A stretch of DNA of 64,000 bases from Lachnospiraceae bacterium (lineage in GTDB: Bacteria > Bacillota > Clostridia > Lachnospirales > Lachnospiraceae), in NCBI GenBank assembly GCA_900771995.1, contig CAAGQC010000007.1, positions 1-64,000 of the forward strand. The letters are read 5' to 3'. The notes below the pieces were generated by a model. It made no database searches, was not told the DNA's origin, and saw only the letters and a program-made list of their open reading frames with translations. How positions within the stretch are numbered: the stretch's first letter is position 1; the number at the start of each line of letters is the position of its first letter. Both the position numbers and the translations under genes were made by a program. This document shows positions 7,433 to 15,913 of the stretch, in pieces.

Positions 7433-8299
7433 TTACCACTCTCTGCCCTGTGCGTGCAGTCCGTCTTCCACGTCTCCCGCGAACAGACTCTCCAGCCAGG
7501 TATGGGCCAGTTCGATCCAGGATGTACATTCCTCCTGCACTGCTCTGCCGTCGTTGGTCTCTGTCAGCTTATTGGCCAGTGCCAGCCCATGGGCTCCCTT
7601 CTGGTACATGTGGAATTCCGTGGGAACTCCTGCCCTGCGAAGGGCGCTGACGAACAACAGGGAATTCTCCACCGGCACGGACTGATCCGCAAAGGTATGC
7701 CAGATAAAGGTCTTCGGCACTTTATTTGTCACCTGTTTTTCCAATGACAGCTTCTCTCCCAGTTCTTCCTGTCTGCTGCCTAACAGATTCTCAAAGGAGC
7801 CTCTGTGGGCAAACTCTCCGGAAGTAATAACCGGATAGCATAACAGCAGTCCGTCCGGACGCAGCATCTCATGCCCGGAGGCGGAAAGTCCCTGACTCTC
7901 TGCCAAGAAATCTTCATCCCAGAATACTCCAAGGCTGGCTGCCAGATGTCCTCCCGCAGAACATCCCTCCACTACGATCTTGTGGGGATCGATATGCCAC
8001 TCTTCTGCATGCTCCCGCAGGAATTTAATGCTGTAGGCCAGTTCTTTTAAAGAAGTGGGATATTCCGCCGGTGCGCAGGAATAACGTAGTACTGCCGCAT
8101 GGTATCCCATGGCCAGAAACTTCAGTGCCATCGGTTCCGCCTCTCTGTCGGAGGTTCTGGTATAACCGCCTCCCGGGCACAGCAATATCAGAGGTCTGTC
8201 ATTAATGGCCAGCGCGTCGGAATCATCCTGAATATAAGTAATCAGTTTTGCTCCCGGCAGGGAACCTTCCTGATGCAGTTCAAAGGTATTATAGATCAT
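7433..8299 (-). CDS. BD-FAE/acetyl-esterase-like alpha/beta-hydrolase
   Basis: A 288-aa esterase of the hormone-sensitive-lipase/BD-FAE group. The oxyanion hole is LLCPGGGY (HGGG-like), the nucleophile lies in EGCSAGGH, the acid in HTFADQSVP and the base in GAHGLA, all in the canonical order. Family members remove acetyl or feruloyl groups from xylan-type oligosaccharides. No signal peptide, so it acts on imported material. AAGAGG precedes the ATG at about 8 nt. It is paired with the esterase downstream and sits behind the proS terminator. Confidence 0.75.
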   Translation of the reverse strand: MIYNTFELHQEGSLPGAKLITYIQDDSDALAINDRPLILLCPGGGYTRTSDREAEPMALKFLAMGYHAAVLRYSCAPAEYPTSLKELAYSIKFLREHAEEWHIDPHKIVVEGCSAGGHLAASLGVFWDEDFLAESQGLSASGHEMLRPDGLLLCYPVITSGEFAHRGSFENLLGSRQEELGEKLSLEKQVTNKVPKTFIWHTFADQSVPVENSLLFVSALRRAGVPTEFHMYQKGAHGLALANKLTETNDGRAVQEECTSWIELAHTWLESLFAGDVEDGLHAQGREW

Positions 8300-8337
8300 C
8301 TTTTTTCCTCTTTTCCGAGCATCTTATTACATTCTAT

Positions 8338-8386
8338 GAAAAAACAAGACGCAGACCCTGTAGCAATACTACCGGCCTGCGTCTGC
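8338..8386 (-). terminator. terminator of proS
   Basis: On the minus strand a long stem (GCAGACGCAG paired with CTGCGTCT, extended by CC/GG) closes a 12-nt loop and is followed by TTTTTT at 8338-8343. It lies just downstream of the proS stop. Confidence 0.8.
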
Positions 8387-8407
8387 ATCTGCCTTATAAA
8401 AATTATC

Positions 8408-9841
8408 TTAGTATGCTCTTCCCCAGTATACCATCTTTTTCGCAGGTTTTCCACAACATACGCAGGTATCTGCGATCTGTTCCTGTTCAAAAGGCATGCA
8501 GCGGCTGGTAACAGCAAGCTTTTCCTTGATCTTGTCTTCACATTCCTGACATCCGCACCACATAGCCTTGACGAATCCGGACTTTTCGTTGAAGATCTGC
8601 TCGAACTCTTCCATGTTGTGTGCCACATAAGTATGGCTGTCACGGTGTGCTCTTGCTCTCTCCAGCATCTCCTTCTGCATGGTCTCCAGAATCTCAGCTG
8701 CCTTGGTCTCCAGGTCTTCCAGAGCCACTTCGATCTTCTCTCTGGTATCACGGCGGCAGATCACGCACTTGCCTGCCTCGATGTCCTTGGGGCCGATCTC
8801 CACACGGATCGGGTAGCCTCTCATCTCAGCCTCTGCGAACTTGAAGCCGGGAGTCTTGTCGCTGTCGTCTACCTTGACACGGAAATCTTTTGCCAGGCGG
8901 TCTCTCAGTTCATAAGCCTTGTCAAGGACGCCTTCCTTCTTCTGCATAACGGGTACGATACAGATCTGGATGGGAGCTACACGGGGAGGGATTACAAGAC
9001 CTTCGTTATCACCGTGTACCATGATCAGTGCACCAATCAGACGGGTGGTCATACCCCAGGAAGTCTGATGTACATATTTTAAAGTATTGTCCTTGTCTGC
9101 AAACTGAATGCCGAAAGCTTTGGCGAAACCGTCACCGAAGTTATGGCTGGTACCGGACTGCAGAGCCTTACCGTCATGCATCAGAGCTTCTACAGTATAG
9201 GTTGCAACTGCGCCTGCGAATTTCTCCTTCTCGGTCTTCTGTCCCTTGATAGCGGGAATCGCCAGAACTTCCTCCAGGAACTTCGCATATACGTTCAGCA
9301 TCAGCAGAGTTCTCTCCTGAGATTCTTCTGCAGTAGCATGTGCGGTATGTCCCTCCTGCCACAGGAACTCTCTGGAACGCAGGAAAGGTCTGGTCTCCTT
9401 CTCCCAACGTACTACGGAGCACCACTGGTTGTATACCTTGGGCAGATCTCTGTAGGAATGAATGTCATTCTTATAAAAATCACAGAACAGTGTCTCGGAA
9501 GTAGGTCTGACACAAAGTCTCTCGGGCAGTTCATTCAATCCACCCTGCGTAACCCATGCTACTTCGGGAGCAAAGCCTTCTACATGATCCTTCTCCTTAT
9601 CTAATAAGGACTCGGGAATAAACATGGGAAGATATACATTCTGTACTCCAACCGCTTTGAATCTTGCATCCAGTTCTTTCTGGATCAGCTCCCAGATGGC
9701 ATAGCCTGCGGGTTTGATGACCATACATCCCTTTACGCTGGTGTAATCACACAGCTCTGCTTTCTTCACTACATCGGTATACCACTGGGCGAAATCTTCT
9801 TCCATGGAAGTAATCGCTTCTACCATTTTCTTGTCTGCCAT
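8408..9841 (-). CDS. proS: prolyl-tRNA synthetase, short archaeal/eukaryote-like type
   Basis: Charges tRNA-Pro with proline in the cytoplasm. At 477 aa it is the short ProS lacking the bacterial editing insertion. Class II motifs are visible (motif 2 around VRWEKETRPFLRSREFLWQEGH; motif 3 in WGMTTRLIGALIMVHGD), followed by an anticodon-binding domain and a C-terminal zinc-type domain with CGCQEC and CVCCGKPA cysteines. AAGGAG precedes the ATG at 9841. Expression is governed by the T-box leader upstream. Confidence 0.95.
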   Translation of the reverse strand: MADKKMVEAITSMEEDFAQWYTDVVKKAELCDYTSVKGCMVIKPAGYAIWELIQKELDARFKAVGVQNVYLPMFIPESLLDKEKDHVEGFAPEVAWVTQGGLNELPERLCVRPTSETLFCDFYKNDIHSYRDLPKVYNQWCSVVRWEKETRPFLRSREFLWQEGHTAHATAEESQERTLLMLNVYAKFLEEVLAIPAIKGQKTEKEKFAGAVATYTVEALMHDGKALQSGTSHNFGDGFAKAFGIQFADKDNTLKYVHQTSWGMTTRLIGALIMVHGDNEGLVIPPRVAPIQICIVPVMQKKEGVLDKAYELRDRLAKDFRVKVDDSDKTPGFKFAEAEMRGYPIRVEIGPKDIEAGKCVICRRDTREKIEVALEDLETKAAEILETMQKEMLERARAHRDSHTYVAHNMEEFEQIFNEKSGFVKAMWCGCQECEDKIKEKLAVTSRCMPFEQEQIADTCVCCGKPAKKMVYWGRAY

Positions 9842-9899
9842 TTTCTCTCTCCTTTTCATTTTCTGCAAATATACTGCTTTTCATACGATCTACGGAAAC

Positions 9900-10174
9900 G
9901 AAAAACGCCGGGTCATCGCTCCCGAAAAAAGGGACCGATCACTCGGCGGTACCACCCTGATTGATACAAATTAAGTATCCTGCTCTGACACCGTTAACGC
10001 CGGTTCTACGCTGTGCTTCGCCGTTCCTATAGCATATCCGTCTCGCACAGGACTCCAAGGGAGGTTTCCGATCGTCTGTCATAAGGGGTTTCCAGCCGCA
10101 CATTACCGTGTCCTTCCCCTCTCTCTGGGATGCGTCTCGATCGTACTGATCCTTTTCATCGTCATTGTCGTATG
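9900..10174 (-). promoter_or_regulatory. T-box riboswitch (proline) controlling proS
   Basis: The conserved T-box AGGGTGGTACCGCC is at 9945-9958 on the minus strand. It is followed by a terminator (GCCGAGTGATCGGTCCC paired with GGGAGCGATGACCCGGC, then TTTTT) that competes with the antiterminator. Stem I with AGAGAGGGGAAGG and GGCTGGAAACCCC lies at about 10060-10130. A CCU at 10062-10064 before CCCTTGGAG is the likely proline specifier. Uncharged tRNA-Pro would permit read-through into proS. Confidence 0.9.
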
Positions 10175-10180
10175 CAAGTA

Positions 10181-10210
10181 ATTGTAGTGCATGTTTCCGG
10201 GATTTGTCAA
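10181..10210 (-). promoter_or_regulatory. promoter of the proS T-box transcript
   Basis: Consensus TTGACA (10205-10210) and TACAAT (10181-10186) on the minus strand with an 18-bp spacer. Transcription would start near 10174, giving a leader of about 330 nt before proS. Confidence 0.75.
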
Positions 10211-10220
10211 GGTTCTTTCC

Positions 10221-10658
10221 TTATTCCAGTCCTAATTTTTCCCGGATGCTGTCGGCTGCGATATTCCAGTCGCCCATTTCTTCGTATGCCGCATCCATTT
10301 TCTCCTTTTCTCTGGCAGCCCGCTCCGTATCGCCGGTCTGAAGAAATGCCTTATACATGGACGCCGCCTCAAAATATCTCGCCACACCATAGCATTCTTT
10401 TTTCGTTCCGGACAGTAAGCCGCCGTACACCATGTCCTCGTGATAATTTACTACCAGGTAGGCATAATTTTCACTTTGTACATTATTCTCCATCCAGTTG
10501 GTCTTCGCAGGACGGGAAAAAGCGTAGTTTAATTCCCGGAACATATGAATGGTTCCCCCAAACAGCACCAGGCACAAAGCTATGATCACTATATTCATAA
10601 CGAGCAGTGCTCCTCTCTGCTTTTGTGCCTGTTTCAGCTTACTCTTCAGATTTGCCAT
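10221..10658 (-). CDS. single-pass membrane protein, 145 aa, third gene of zinc-ribbon cluster
   Basis: A short basic cytoplasmic head (KSKLKQAQKQRG), one membrane helix (about 17-38) and an extracellular helical domain with Tyr/Glu/Lys-rich segments (EAASMYKAFLQTGDTERAAREKEKM looks TPR-like). The start overlaps the end of the preceding gene by 20 nt, so it is translationally coupled to it. It resembles the C-terminal halves of its two upstream neighbours but lacks their zinc ribbons. Function unknown. Confidence 0.55.
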   Translation of the reverse strand: MANLKSKLKQAQKQRGALLVMNIVIIALCLVLFGGTIHMFRELNYAFSRPAKTNWMENNVQSENYAYLVVNYHEDMVYGGLLSGTKKECYGVARYFEAASMYKAFLQTGDTERAAREKEKMDAAYEEMGDWNIAADSIREKLGLE

Positions 10659-11427
10659 AACCCATCACCTCGCCTTTTTGTTCCAAAAATAAGATTTTTT
10701 GTGCATTTGACATCGTACCGAAATTCTCTGCCTCTTCCGGTGTCATGTCAAAATAGGTCTGCAGCAGTGCCTTCATATTCTCTTCCATCCGGAGCATGGC
10801 TTCCTTCTGCTCCTCCGGCAGCTCCCGATATTGTTGGGCTCTATACTCATTATCCACAGGATACAGAAGCCTTTCCAGCTGCTCGTAATAATCCGAAACA
10901 TCTTCATACAGACCGGGAAGTATGGATACATTGCCGGAACTGATAGTAACTGCCTTCATCAGGCTTTCATAAAAGTAACGATACGCTCCGCTGGCTTCCA
11001 TGAGCAGCTGATATTTTTCATAAGTATTATTACTACTATAAGGCCGGATATAATGCTTGTCACAAAAAGCTGAAAATCCTATGTAATCCTCGTCTTCCAG
11101 ATACTGTTCCATCTGTTTCATATAGCTGGTCTGCCGGATTTTGGCATCAAACTGCATTAATCCCCTGTGAATGCTCCAGCTGTGGGAGGCTATGATAAAT
11201 ACGGCCACGCATAAGATTATCAGTACCGTGATAATTACCGTATGTGACATGATCTCTGTATTTTTCTCCGCCACTTCATAGACATCACTTTTGGTATCCT
11301 CAAAGTTGCTCTTATAATGCTCCATGTCCTTGACATGCTGCTCTGCTTCTTCGTTTGGTCTTCCGCAATGAGGACAATAGGCCTGTTCCAATGTCAGATT
11401 GCCCCCGCAGTACTTACATTTCATCAT
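10639..11427 (-). CDS. zinc-ribbon, single-pass membrane protein, 262 aa
   Basis: An N-terminal zinc ribbon (CKYCGG ... CPHCGR, residues 4-23), a linker, one membrane helix (about 60-82, HTVIITVLIILCVAVFIIA) and an extracytoplasmic helical domain of about 180 residues. The layout, cytosolic zinc ribbon then helix then helical repeat-like domain, is shared with the next gene upstream, so the two are probably diverged duplicates. No enzymatic motif is seen. Function unknown; an envelope sensor or scaffold is a reasonable guess only. Confidence 0.6.
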   Translation of the reverse strand: MMKCKYCGGNLTLEQAYCPHCGRPNEEAEQHVKDMEHYKSNFEDTKSDVYEVAEKNTEIMSHTVIITVLIILCVAVFIIASHSWSIHRGLMQFDAKIRQTSYMKQMEQYLEDEDYIGFSAFCDKHYIRPYSSNNTYEKYQLLMEASGAYRYFYESLMKAVTISSGNVSILPGLYEDVSDYYEQLERLLYPVDNEYRAQQYRELPEEQKEAMLRMEENMKALLQTYFDMTPEEAENFGTMSNAQKILFLEQKGEVMGYGKSEE

Positions 11428-11448
11428 GATGTTTCCGGTCCTTTCCCG

Positions 11449-12216
11449 TTATTTATGGTTCCTGATGTATTCTTCACAGTCTTCATATCTGGGGTAGCCA
11501 TAATTATTCCTCAGACTGTCCTCAAATTTCTTCTCTTCTTCTGCCGTAAATGTATATCGGTCTGCCATACTGTTCAGCGTTGCTTCCACATAGGGGCGGA
11601 TATACTCTTTGTCTTCCTCCGACAGAACGAGTCCACCGTAATCCAGCCCCCGCAGGATCCAGTAATCATCCAGAAGCTGTACCTGCTGATATTCAAGCAG
11701 GGTCTCTCCGCTCTGTTCCAGTTCCAGATATTCTCTCGCATTTTTGCAGCTCATGAGCCTCGTGAAAATGCCGCTATGTTCCCACCTGTCTATCAATCTG
11801 TCTTCTACGATGGCCTGTTCATAAAACTCCGTCAGCCCTTCAAAATCCTGCTCCTGATACAAGCGATCCAGTATCGGAAAATTTTCCTTTTCCCACAGGT
11901 AATCCTCCTTGGCATCCCTGGGTTCTGTATAACGCACCCGGAACACGATCACTGCAAATAACGCTGCCAGCACCGCAACTACGATAAATATCTTAGCTAC
12001 AAATTTCTGCTTCTTTTTCAATTTTTCCTTCAGTTCCCGCTCCGGTACCTGTTCCAGCTGCTGCATATCCTGCCGCACACCTTCCAGTTTCCCCAGATAC
12101 TCCGCTTCGGCGCCCTTATAGTTCAGGCTTCCGCAATAGGGACATTTCGGAAGCGTATCCTCAAACTCCGCACCGCAGGAACTGCACACGATCTTTTTTA
12201 CTGTGGTATCTGCCAT
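11449..12216 (-). CDS. zinc-ribbon, single-pass membrane protein, 255 aa
   Basis: Begins with a zinc ribbon (CSSCGAEF ... CPYCGS), then a charged coiled-coil linker (LEGVRQDMQQLEQVPERELK), a membrane helix (about 71-93) and a Glu/Tyr-rich external helical domain. It is the first gene of a three-gene operon with the 262-aa and 145-aa proteins, all of the same design. No known domain is recognised in the external part. Confidence 0.6.
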   Translation of the reverse strand: MADTTVKKIVCSSCGAEFEDTLPKCPYCGSLNYKGAEAEYLGKLEGVRQDMQQLEQVPERELKEKLKKKQKFVAKIFIVVAVLAALFAVIVFRVRYTEPRDAKEDYLWEKENFPILDRLYQEQDFEGLTEFYEQAIVEDRLIDRWEHSGIFTRLMSCKNAREYLELEQSGETLLEYQQVQLLDDYWILRGLDYGGLVLSEEDKEYIRPYVEATLNSMADRYTFTAEEEKKFEDSLRNNYGYPRYEDCEEYIRNHK

Positions 12217-12392
12217 AGTAGGGGTCTCCTCTTGATCCGGGCTTATTGCCCTGCTTATTTATGTTTATTCATTCCCCTCATGGGAAATCCTCCTTGCCTG
12301 CAAGCAGACCAGACTTCCGATGGACGAATTTATTCTCATCATACAACACAAAAAAGCAATGCGCAATCTGGGAATCTCTTTTAGCACACATC

Positions 12393-12421
12393 TTGAGGTT
12401 TTTGTCTCTTTCCTGTAAAAT
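12393..12421 (+). promoter_or_regulatory. promoter of the AraC regulator
   Basis: TTGAGG (12393-12398) and TAAAAT (12416-12421) with a 17-bp spacer, about 60 nt before the likely start codon. The rest of the 12217-12463 gap shows no other clear signal. Confidence 0.5.
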
Positions 12422-12487
12422 AAACTCAGTCGAAAAATCTGCCTGCGGCTCAACGTTTGCAGATTGTTGAAAGGAATGGGTATTCAT

Positions 12488-13456
12488 ATGTATGAGAACG
12501 GTTTTCTGGACCCGGCTTATATCACACCGGAAGAACAACAGATTTTAAATGGTGATCTTTCCGTTCAGAAGAATCTTTATACCAGCAAAAAAGACTTCGT
12601 CGTGGAGAGTGATAAATTTTTAGAGCATTCCGAAGATGATATCACCTTGCGTCGTCATACCCGTTTTGTAGATTTTCCGAAACATAAACATGATTATGTA
12701 GAGATTTTCTATTGTCTCTCCGGTTCTGTCACGCATGTCATAAATGAGGAGGAGATTCGCCTCCGTCCCGGAGAACTATTATTCATGAACCAGCATATCG
12801 AACATGCTGTCATGGCCTGCGGCAAGGAAGACCTCGGCATTAATATCATTATCCGTCCAGCCTATTTCCAAAATATCCTGACCTTGATCAATAAGGATAA
12901 TATTCTGGCAGATTTCATCATCAATGCGTTGGAAGGTGACAGTTGTGTCGGTCAATATCTGTACTTTACCGTCTCCGACAACCCCTGCATCCAGAACCTC
13001 ATCCATAACGCCGTGTTCCTACTGTTGCAGCAGCCTCAGAACTGGCATAAGCTCTCGGAGCATACTTTTGCCCTGCTGTTCATGCACATCTTAAGCAATG
13101 CGGAAAATATTTTATTGGATCAGAAAGATGAACAAAGCAACGTCCTGATGGTGGTGGTCCGCAGATACCTCGCGGATCATTACGACACCGGAACCCTTCA
13201 CGAGCTGGCGGCACAGATCGGATATACCCCATCTTCCCTGAGCCGTATGATCAAAAAATATTCCGGCACGACCTTCAAGGAAATACAGACAAAGCAGCGC
13301 ATGCGGGTCGCTATGAATCAGCTGTCCCACACGGCGCTGCCCGTGTCTGAGATTGCCCTGTCCGTAGGCTATGAAAATCAGAACTTTTTCTACAAACAGT
13401 TCAAAAAAATGTATGATATGACGCCGAATGAGGCCCGCTTAAAATCCCGCCGATAG
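12488..13456 (+). CDS. AraC-family regulator, likely of the rhamnose operon
   Basis: A cupin-like sugar-binding N-terminal domain (HKHDYVEIFYCLSGSVTHVINEE, R.GELLFMNQHIEHA) is followed by a C-terminal double HTH (about 225-320; LHELAAQIGYTPSSLSRMIKK and ALPVSEIALSVGYENQNFFYKQFKK). Such proteins activate sugar catabolic operons on binding the sugar. The ATG at 12488 is chosen with AAAGGA 12 nt upstream; ATG 12476 or a TTG further out cannot be excluded. It converges on the rhamnose operon, which makes it the natural candidate for its activator, but this is inferred from position only. Confidence 0.8.
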   Translation: MYENGFLDPAYITPEEQQILNGDLSVQKNLYTSKKDFVVESDKFLEHSEDDITLRRHTRFVDFPKHKHDYVEIFYCLSGSVTHVINEEEIRLRPGELLFMNQHIEHAVMACGKEDLGINIIIRPAYFQNILTLINKDNILADFIINALEGDSCVGQYLYFTVSDNPCIQNLIHNAVFLLLQQPQNWHKLSEHTFALLFMHILSNAENILLDQKDEQSNVLMVVVRRYLADHYDTGTLHELAAQIGYTPSSLSRMIKKYSGTTFKEIQTKQRMRVAMNQLSHTALPVSEIALSVGYENQNFFYKQFKKMYDMTPNEARLKSRR

Positions 13457-13473
13457 CGTCAGGTATTCCCCAG

Positions 13474-13506
13474 ATAACGGTTCGAGTCCCTCGGATCGTT
13501 ATTTTT
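13474..13506. terminator. bidirectional terminator between the AraC gene and rhaD
   Basis: A 13-bp stem (ATAACGGTTCGAG with CTCGGATCGTTAT, one G-U and one mismatch) ends in TTTTT on the plus strand. The rhaD stop codon lies at its edge, so it can serve the AraC gene directly. Confidence 0.65.
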
Positions 13507-14320
13507 CGTATAAGAACTCTTCGGGAAGGGTCACACCGAAATCCTTTGCCAGATGACGGAAATCATCAGGAGTGATGGTCTGTCTCTTATTGGGCTGCAT
13601 GGACAGCATCTTCACCAGAATCTCTGCGGACTTTTCTACAGTATGCATCAGCCCGAAGGTCAGGTCGAAATCCTTGCCTGCGGCAAAGGTTCCGTGATGT
13701 GCCCAGATTGCCAGATCGTACTTCTTCATCAGTTCGGAGGTTGCTACCGCGATCTCTCTGCCGCCCGGTACCATCCAGGGCACAACTCCTACGCCATCCG
13801 GGAATACTACGGGACACTCGGTGGCCATCTCCCACAGTTCTCTGGTGAATACCTTATCCTCCAGAGGCAGTACGAAGGTCAATGCGATAATGTTGGTGGT
13901 GTGTGCATGATATACCACACGGTAATCGGGATCCTGCAGTTTCTTTACTTCCAGGTTCATCAGGTGGCTGGGAAGCTCGGAGGTAGGTCTGCCGCCATTT
14001 ACCAGGCCCCATACGATACGGTAATTCTCACCCTTGTCATCCAGTTCGATCATGCAGATGGAATCCTCCGGCTTAATGCTAACATTGCGGAAATATTTGC
14101 CGCTGCCGGTTACCAGGAAATACTCTCCTGCCAGTGCGGGAACGGTGGTGCCAATGGGCTGGAACTCCTTTGGCTCAAAGTTCTCCTTTACCAGTTCTAC
14201 CTCTTCCGGCTTCACGCGGTAAGACAGGTTGCCGCCGTTGCGCTCATGCCAGCCCTGCTGCCATCCATCGTCTGCCATTCTGATAAATCCCTGTACAAAT
14301 TCTGCATCTAAAAATTTCAT
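13499..14320 (-). CDS. rhaD: rhamnulose-1-phosphate aldolase
   Basis: Cleaves L-rhamnulose-1-phosphate into dihydroxyacetone phosphate and L-lactaldehyde, a zinc-dependent class II aldolase reaction. Starting at 14320 the protein is 273 aa, like the 274-aa E. coli enzyme. The metal and catalytic residues align in spacing: E115 (PTSELPSH), H138 and H140 (YHAHTTN), and the HHG near 208. An ATG 19 codons earlier lacks a ribosome site. Last gene of the rhamnose operon. Confidence 0.93.
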   Translation of the reverse strand: MKFLDAEFVQGFIRMADDGWQQGWHERNGGNLSYRVKPEEVELVKENFEPKEFQPIGTTVPALAGEYFLVTGSGKYFRNVSIKPEDSICMIELDDKGENYRIVWGLVNGGRPTSELPSHLMNLEVKKLQDPDYRVVYHAHTTNIIALTFVLPLEDKVFTRELWEMATECPVVFPDGVGVVPWMVPGGREIAVATSELMKKYDLAIWAHHGTFAAGKDFDLTFGLMHTVEKSAEILVKMLSMQPNKRQTITPDDFRHLAKDFGVTLPEEFLYEK

Positions 14321-14414
14321 GATAATCCCTAACCTTTCCGTTGTCTGCAAGCCCTCCGGCACAGACATATTTTTCAAAACTATAATCGTATTCTCGTTTA
14401 TTACGCCAATATCA

Positions 14415-15842
14415 TTACCGTGTGATCACATCTACCGGTACGTTCAATATTTTAGCAACCTTTAAAATGGTGTCAATATGTCTTCCGGCTGCAGCTGCCA
14501 TGTGATGGGTAGGGCCTGCCTCACTCCAACGGTTCACGAACTCTCTGCAAGGAATAGAGAATTTGGTACGCATATTGGTATCGCCGAAAGTGAAGATCGG
14601 TCCCGGCTGATTCTCGCCTTCTGCCACAACGAACTTAAAGTTGCCGTCCTTATCCTGCGTGATAGCCAGATAGGTTACAGGGCCTACAGGAGGATAGAAC
14701 TGGGTCAGATATCCGCCGCCCACCTTGCCGTGGAATACTTTCACGATCTTCATGGTAGGCTTATGTGCCAGAGAGATATCCGCATCGCCGGATCCGGAAT
14801 GACCGATGATGCAGATGTCCTCGTTGAAATCAATGGAGTACATCTCGGACAGCTGTCCCATACCGGAAATGGTCTTCAAAATGGACATTGCCATGGCCAC
14901 CTTCATGTCGCCTTCTACGGCACATGCGGTGCCCTGCTTGATCAGCATGGAAAATGCGGGGATCAGCATGGAGTCCAGTTTACCGGCTACGCCCTGGGCC
15001 TTGCCGGCATAATGGGAAGCGATCATGCTTAAATCTTCATCCTTTGCCCACTGTTCAAAAGCAAGGACATGTTTTGCCATATCCATAATATCTTCGTCAT
15101 CTGCGGTAGCGCCGCCCTCTACTTCGAAGGTATCGATGATATCCTGTGCCTTTGCCTTGATGGCTTCGGTATCGGTGATATCATCCGCAATGGCCCACAT
15201 ATCTTCCCAGTCAAACTGCTTGGTATACAGGCCCATTCTGTTGTAAAGATTGGTCTCATCGATATAGAGATCCATCATGCCGGGATAAGGACGGCCAATC
15301 TGGGCGATATTGGTCTGGCGGAAACGTCTGCGGACCTGGGCTGCCTTACACCAGTCAGCGATTTCTGCTGCCACCTCCGGGTCACCGCCTTCTACAACGC
15401 CGGTGATCACAGCATGTCTCTTGCCCGCACGTTCCAAGTCTGCCACAGCCTCACCTACGGCACCGCAGGCATACAGGTCTCCCAGCCAGATGGGAATGTC
15501 TGTGTTCGCATAGTCCGGAGCCAGCTTCTTCTGCACATTGATGCACACTACGGGAACATCCAGGTCACGAATGGCAGGAAGTACGTTATAGGAAGTTGCA
15601 TAGGTCAGCAGCTGTAAAAATACCAGATCCACATCTGCCGCACGGAACTTGTCGCCTGCTGCCATAGCCTGTTCCTTGGTGGTCACCATGCCGCCGTCAA
15701 TGATGTCTACGGTATCGGGAATCGTCTTCTTGAAATCCTCATACTGCGCCTCGAAATTAGACACCAGCTGGGGAAACTGGGGCAGATATGCTCCCAGAGC
15801 GATGGAAAATACACCGATCTTTGCCTTTGTGTTTACTAACAT
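14415..15842 (-). CDS. AraA/FucI-superfamily sugar isomerase, probable L-rhamnose isomerase
   Basis: A 475-aa protein of the L-fucose/L-arabinose isomerase superfamily (COG2160-like): N-terminal KIGVFSIALGAYLPQFPQL, Rossmann-like VDLVFLQLLTYATSYNVLPA, and a C-terminal domain with PTHHMAAAAGRH that resembles the AraA end. It is not of the RhaA or RhaI TIM-barrel families. Its position between rhamnulokinase and rhamnulose-1-P aldolase argues that it converts L-rhamnose to L-rhamnulose here, a non-orthologous replacement. L-arabinose or another sugar as substrate is possible. AGGAGG precedes the ATG at 9 nt. Confidence 0.75.
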   Translation of the reverse strand: MLVNTKAKIGVFSIALGAYLPQFPQLVSNFEAQYEDFKKTIPDTVDIIDGGMVTTKEQAMAAGDKFRAADVDLVFLQLLTYATSYNVLPAIRDLDVPVVCINVQKKLAPDYANTDIPIWLGDLYACGAVGEAVADLERAGKRHAVITGVVEGGDPEVAAEIADWCKAAQVRRRFRQTNIAQIGRPYPGMMDLYIDETNLYNRMGLYTKQFDWEDMWAIADDITDTEAIKAKAQDIIDTFEVEGGATADDEDIMDMAKHVLAFEQWAKDEDLSMIASHYAGKAQGVAGKLDSMLIPAFSMLIKQGTACAVEGDMKVAMAMSILKTISGMGQLSEMYSIDFNEDICIIGHSGSGDADISLAHKPTMKIVKVFHGKVGGGYLTQFYPPVGPVTYLAITQDKDGNFKFVVAEGENQPGPIFTFGDTNMRTKFSIPCREFVNRWSEAGPTHHMAAAAGRHIDTILKVAKILNVPVDVITR

Positions 15843-15913
15843 TTATGATTTCCTCCTTTTTAGGTCATGATTTATGTAACTGTTCCGCCTGCGCATTGGC
15901 AAGCTGCTTTCTA

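Noticed and set aside
13474..13502. GGTTCGAGTCCC in the spacer before rhaD resembles a tRNA T-arm
   Set aside because: No acceptor stem, D-arm or anticodon arm is found around it, and the sequence is fully explained as a terminator stem with a T-run.
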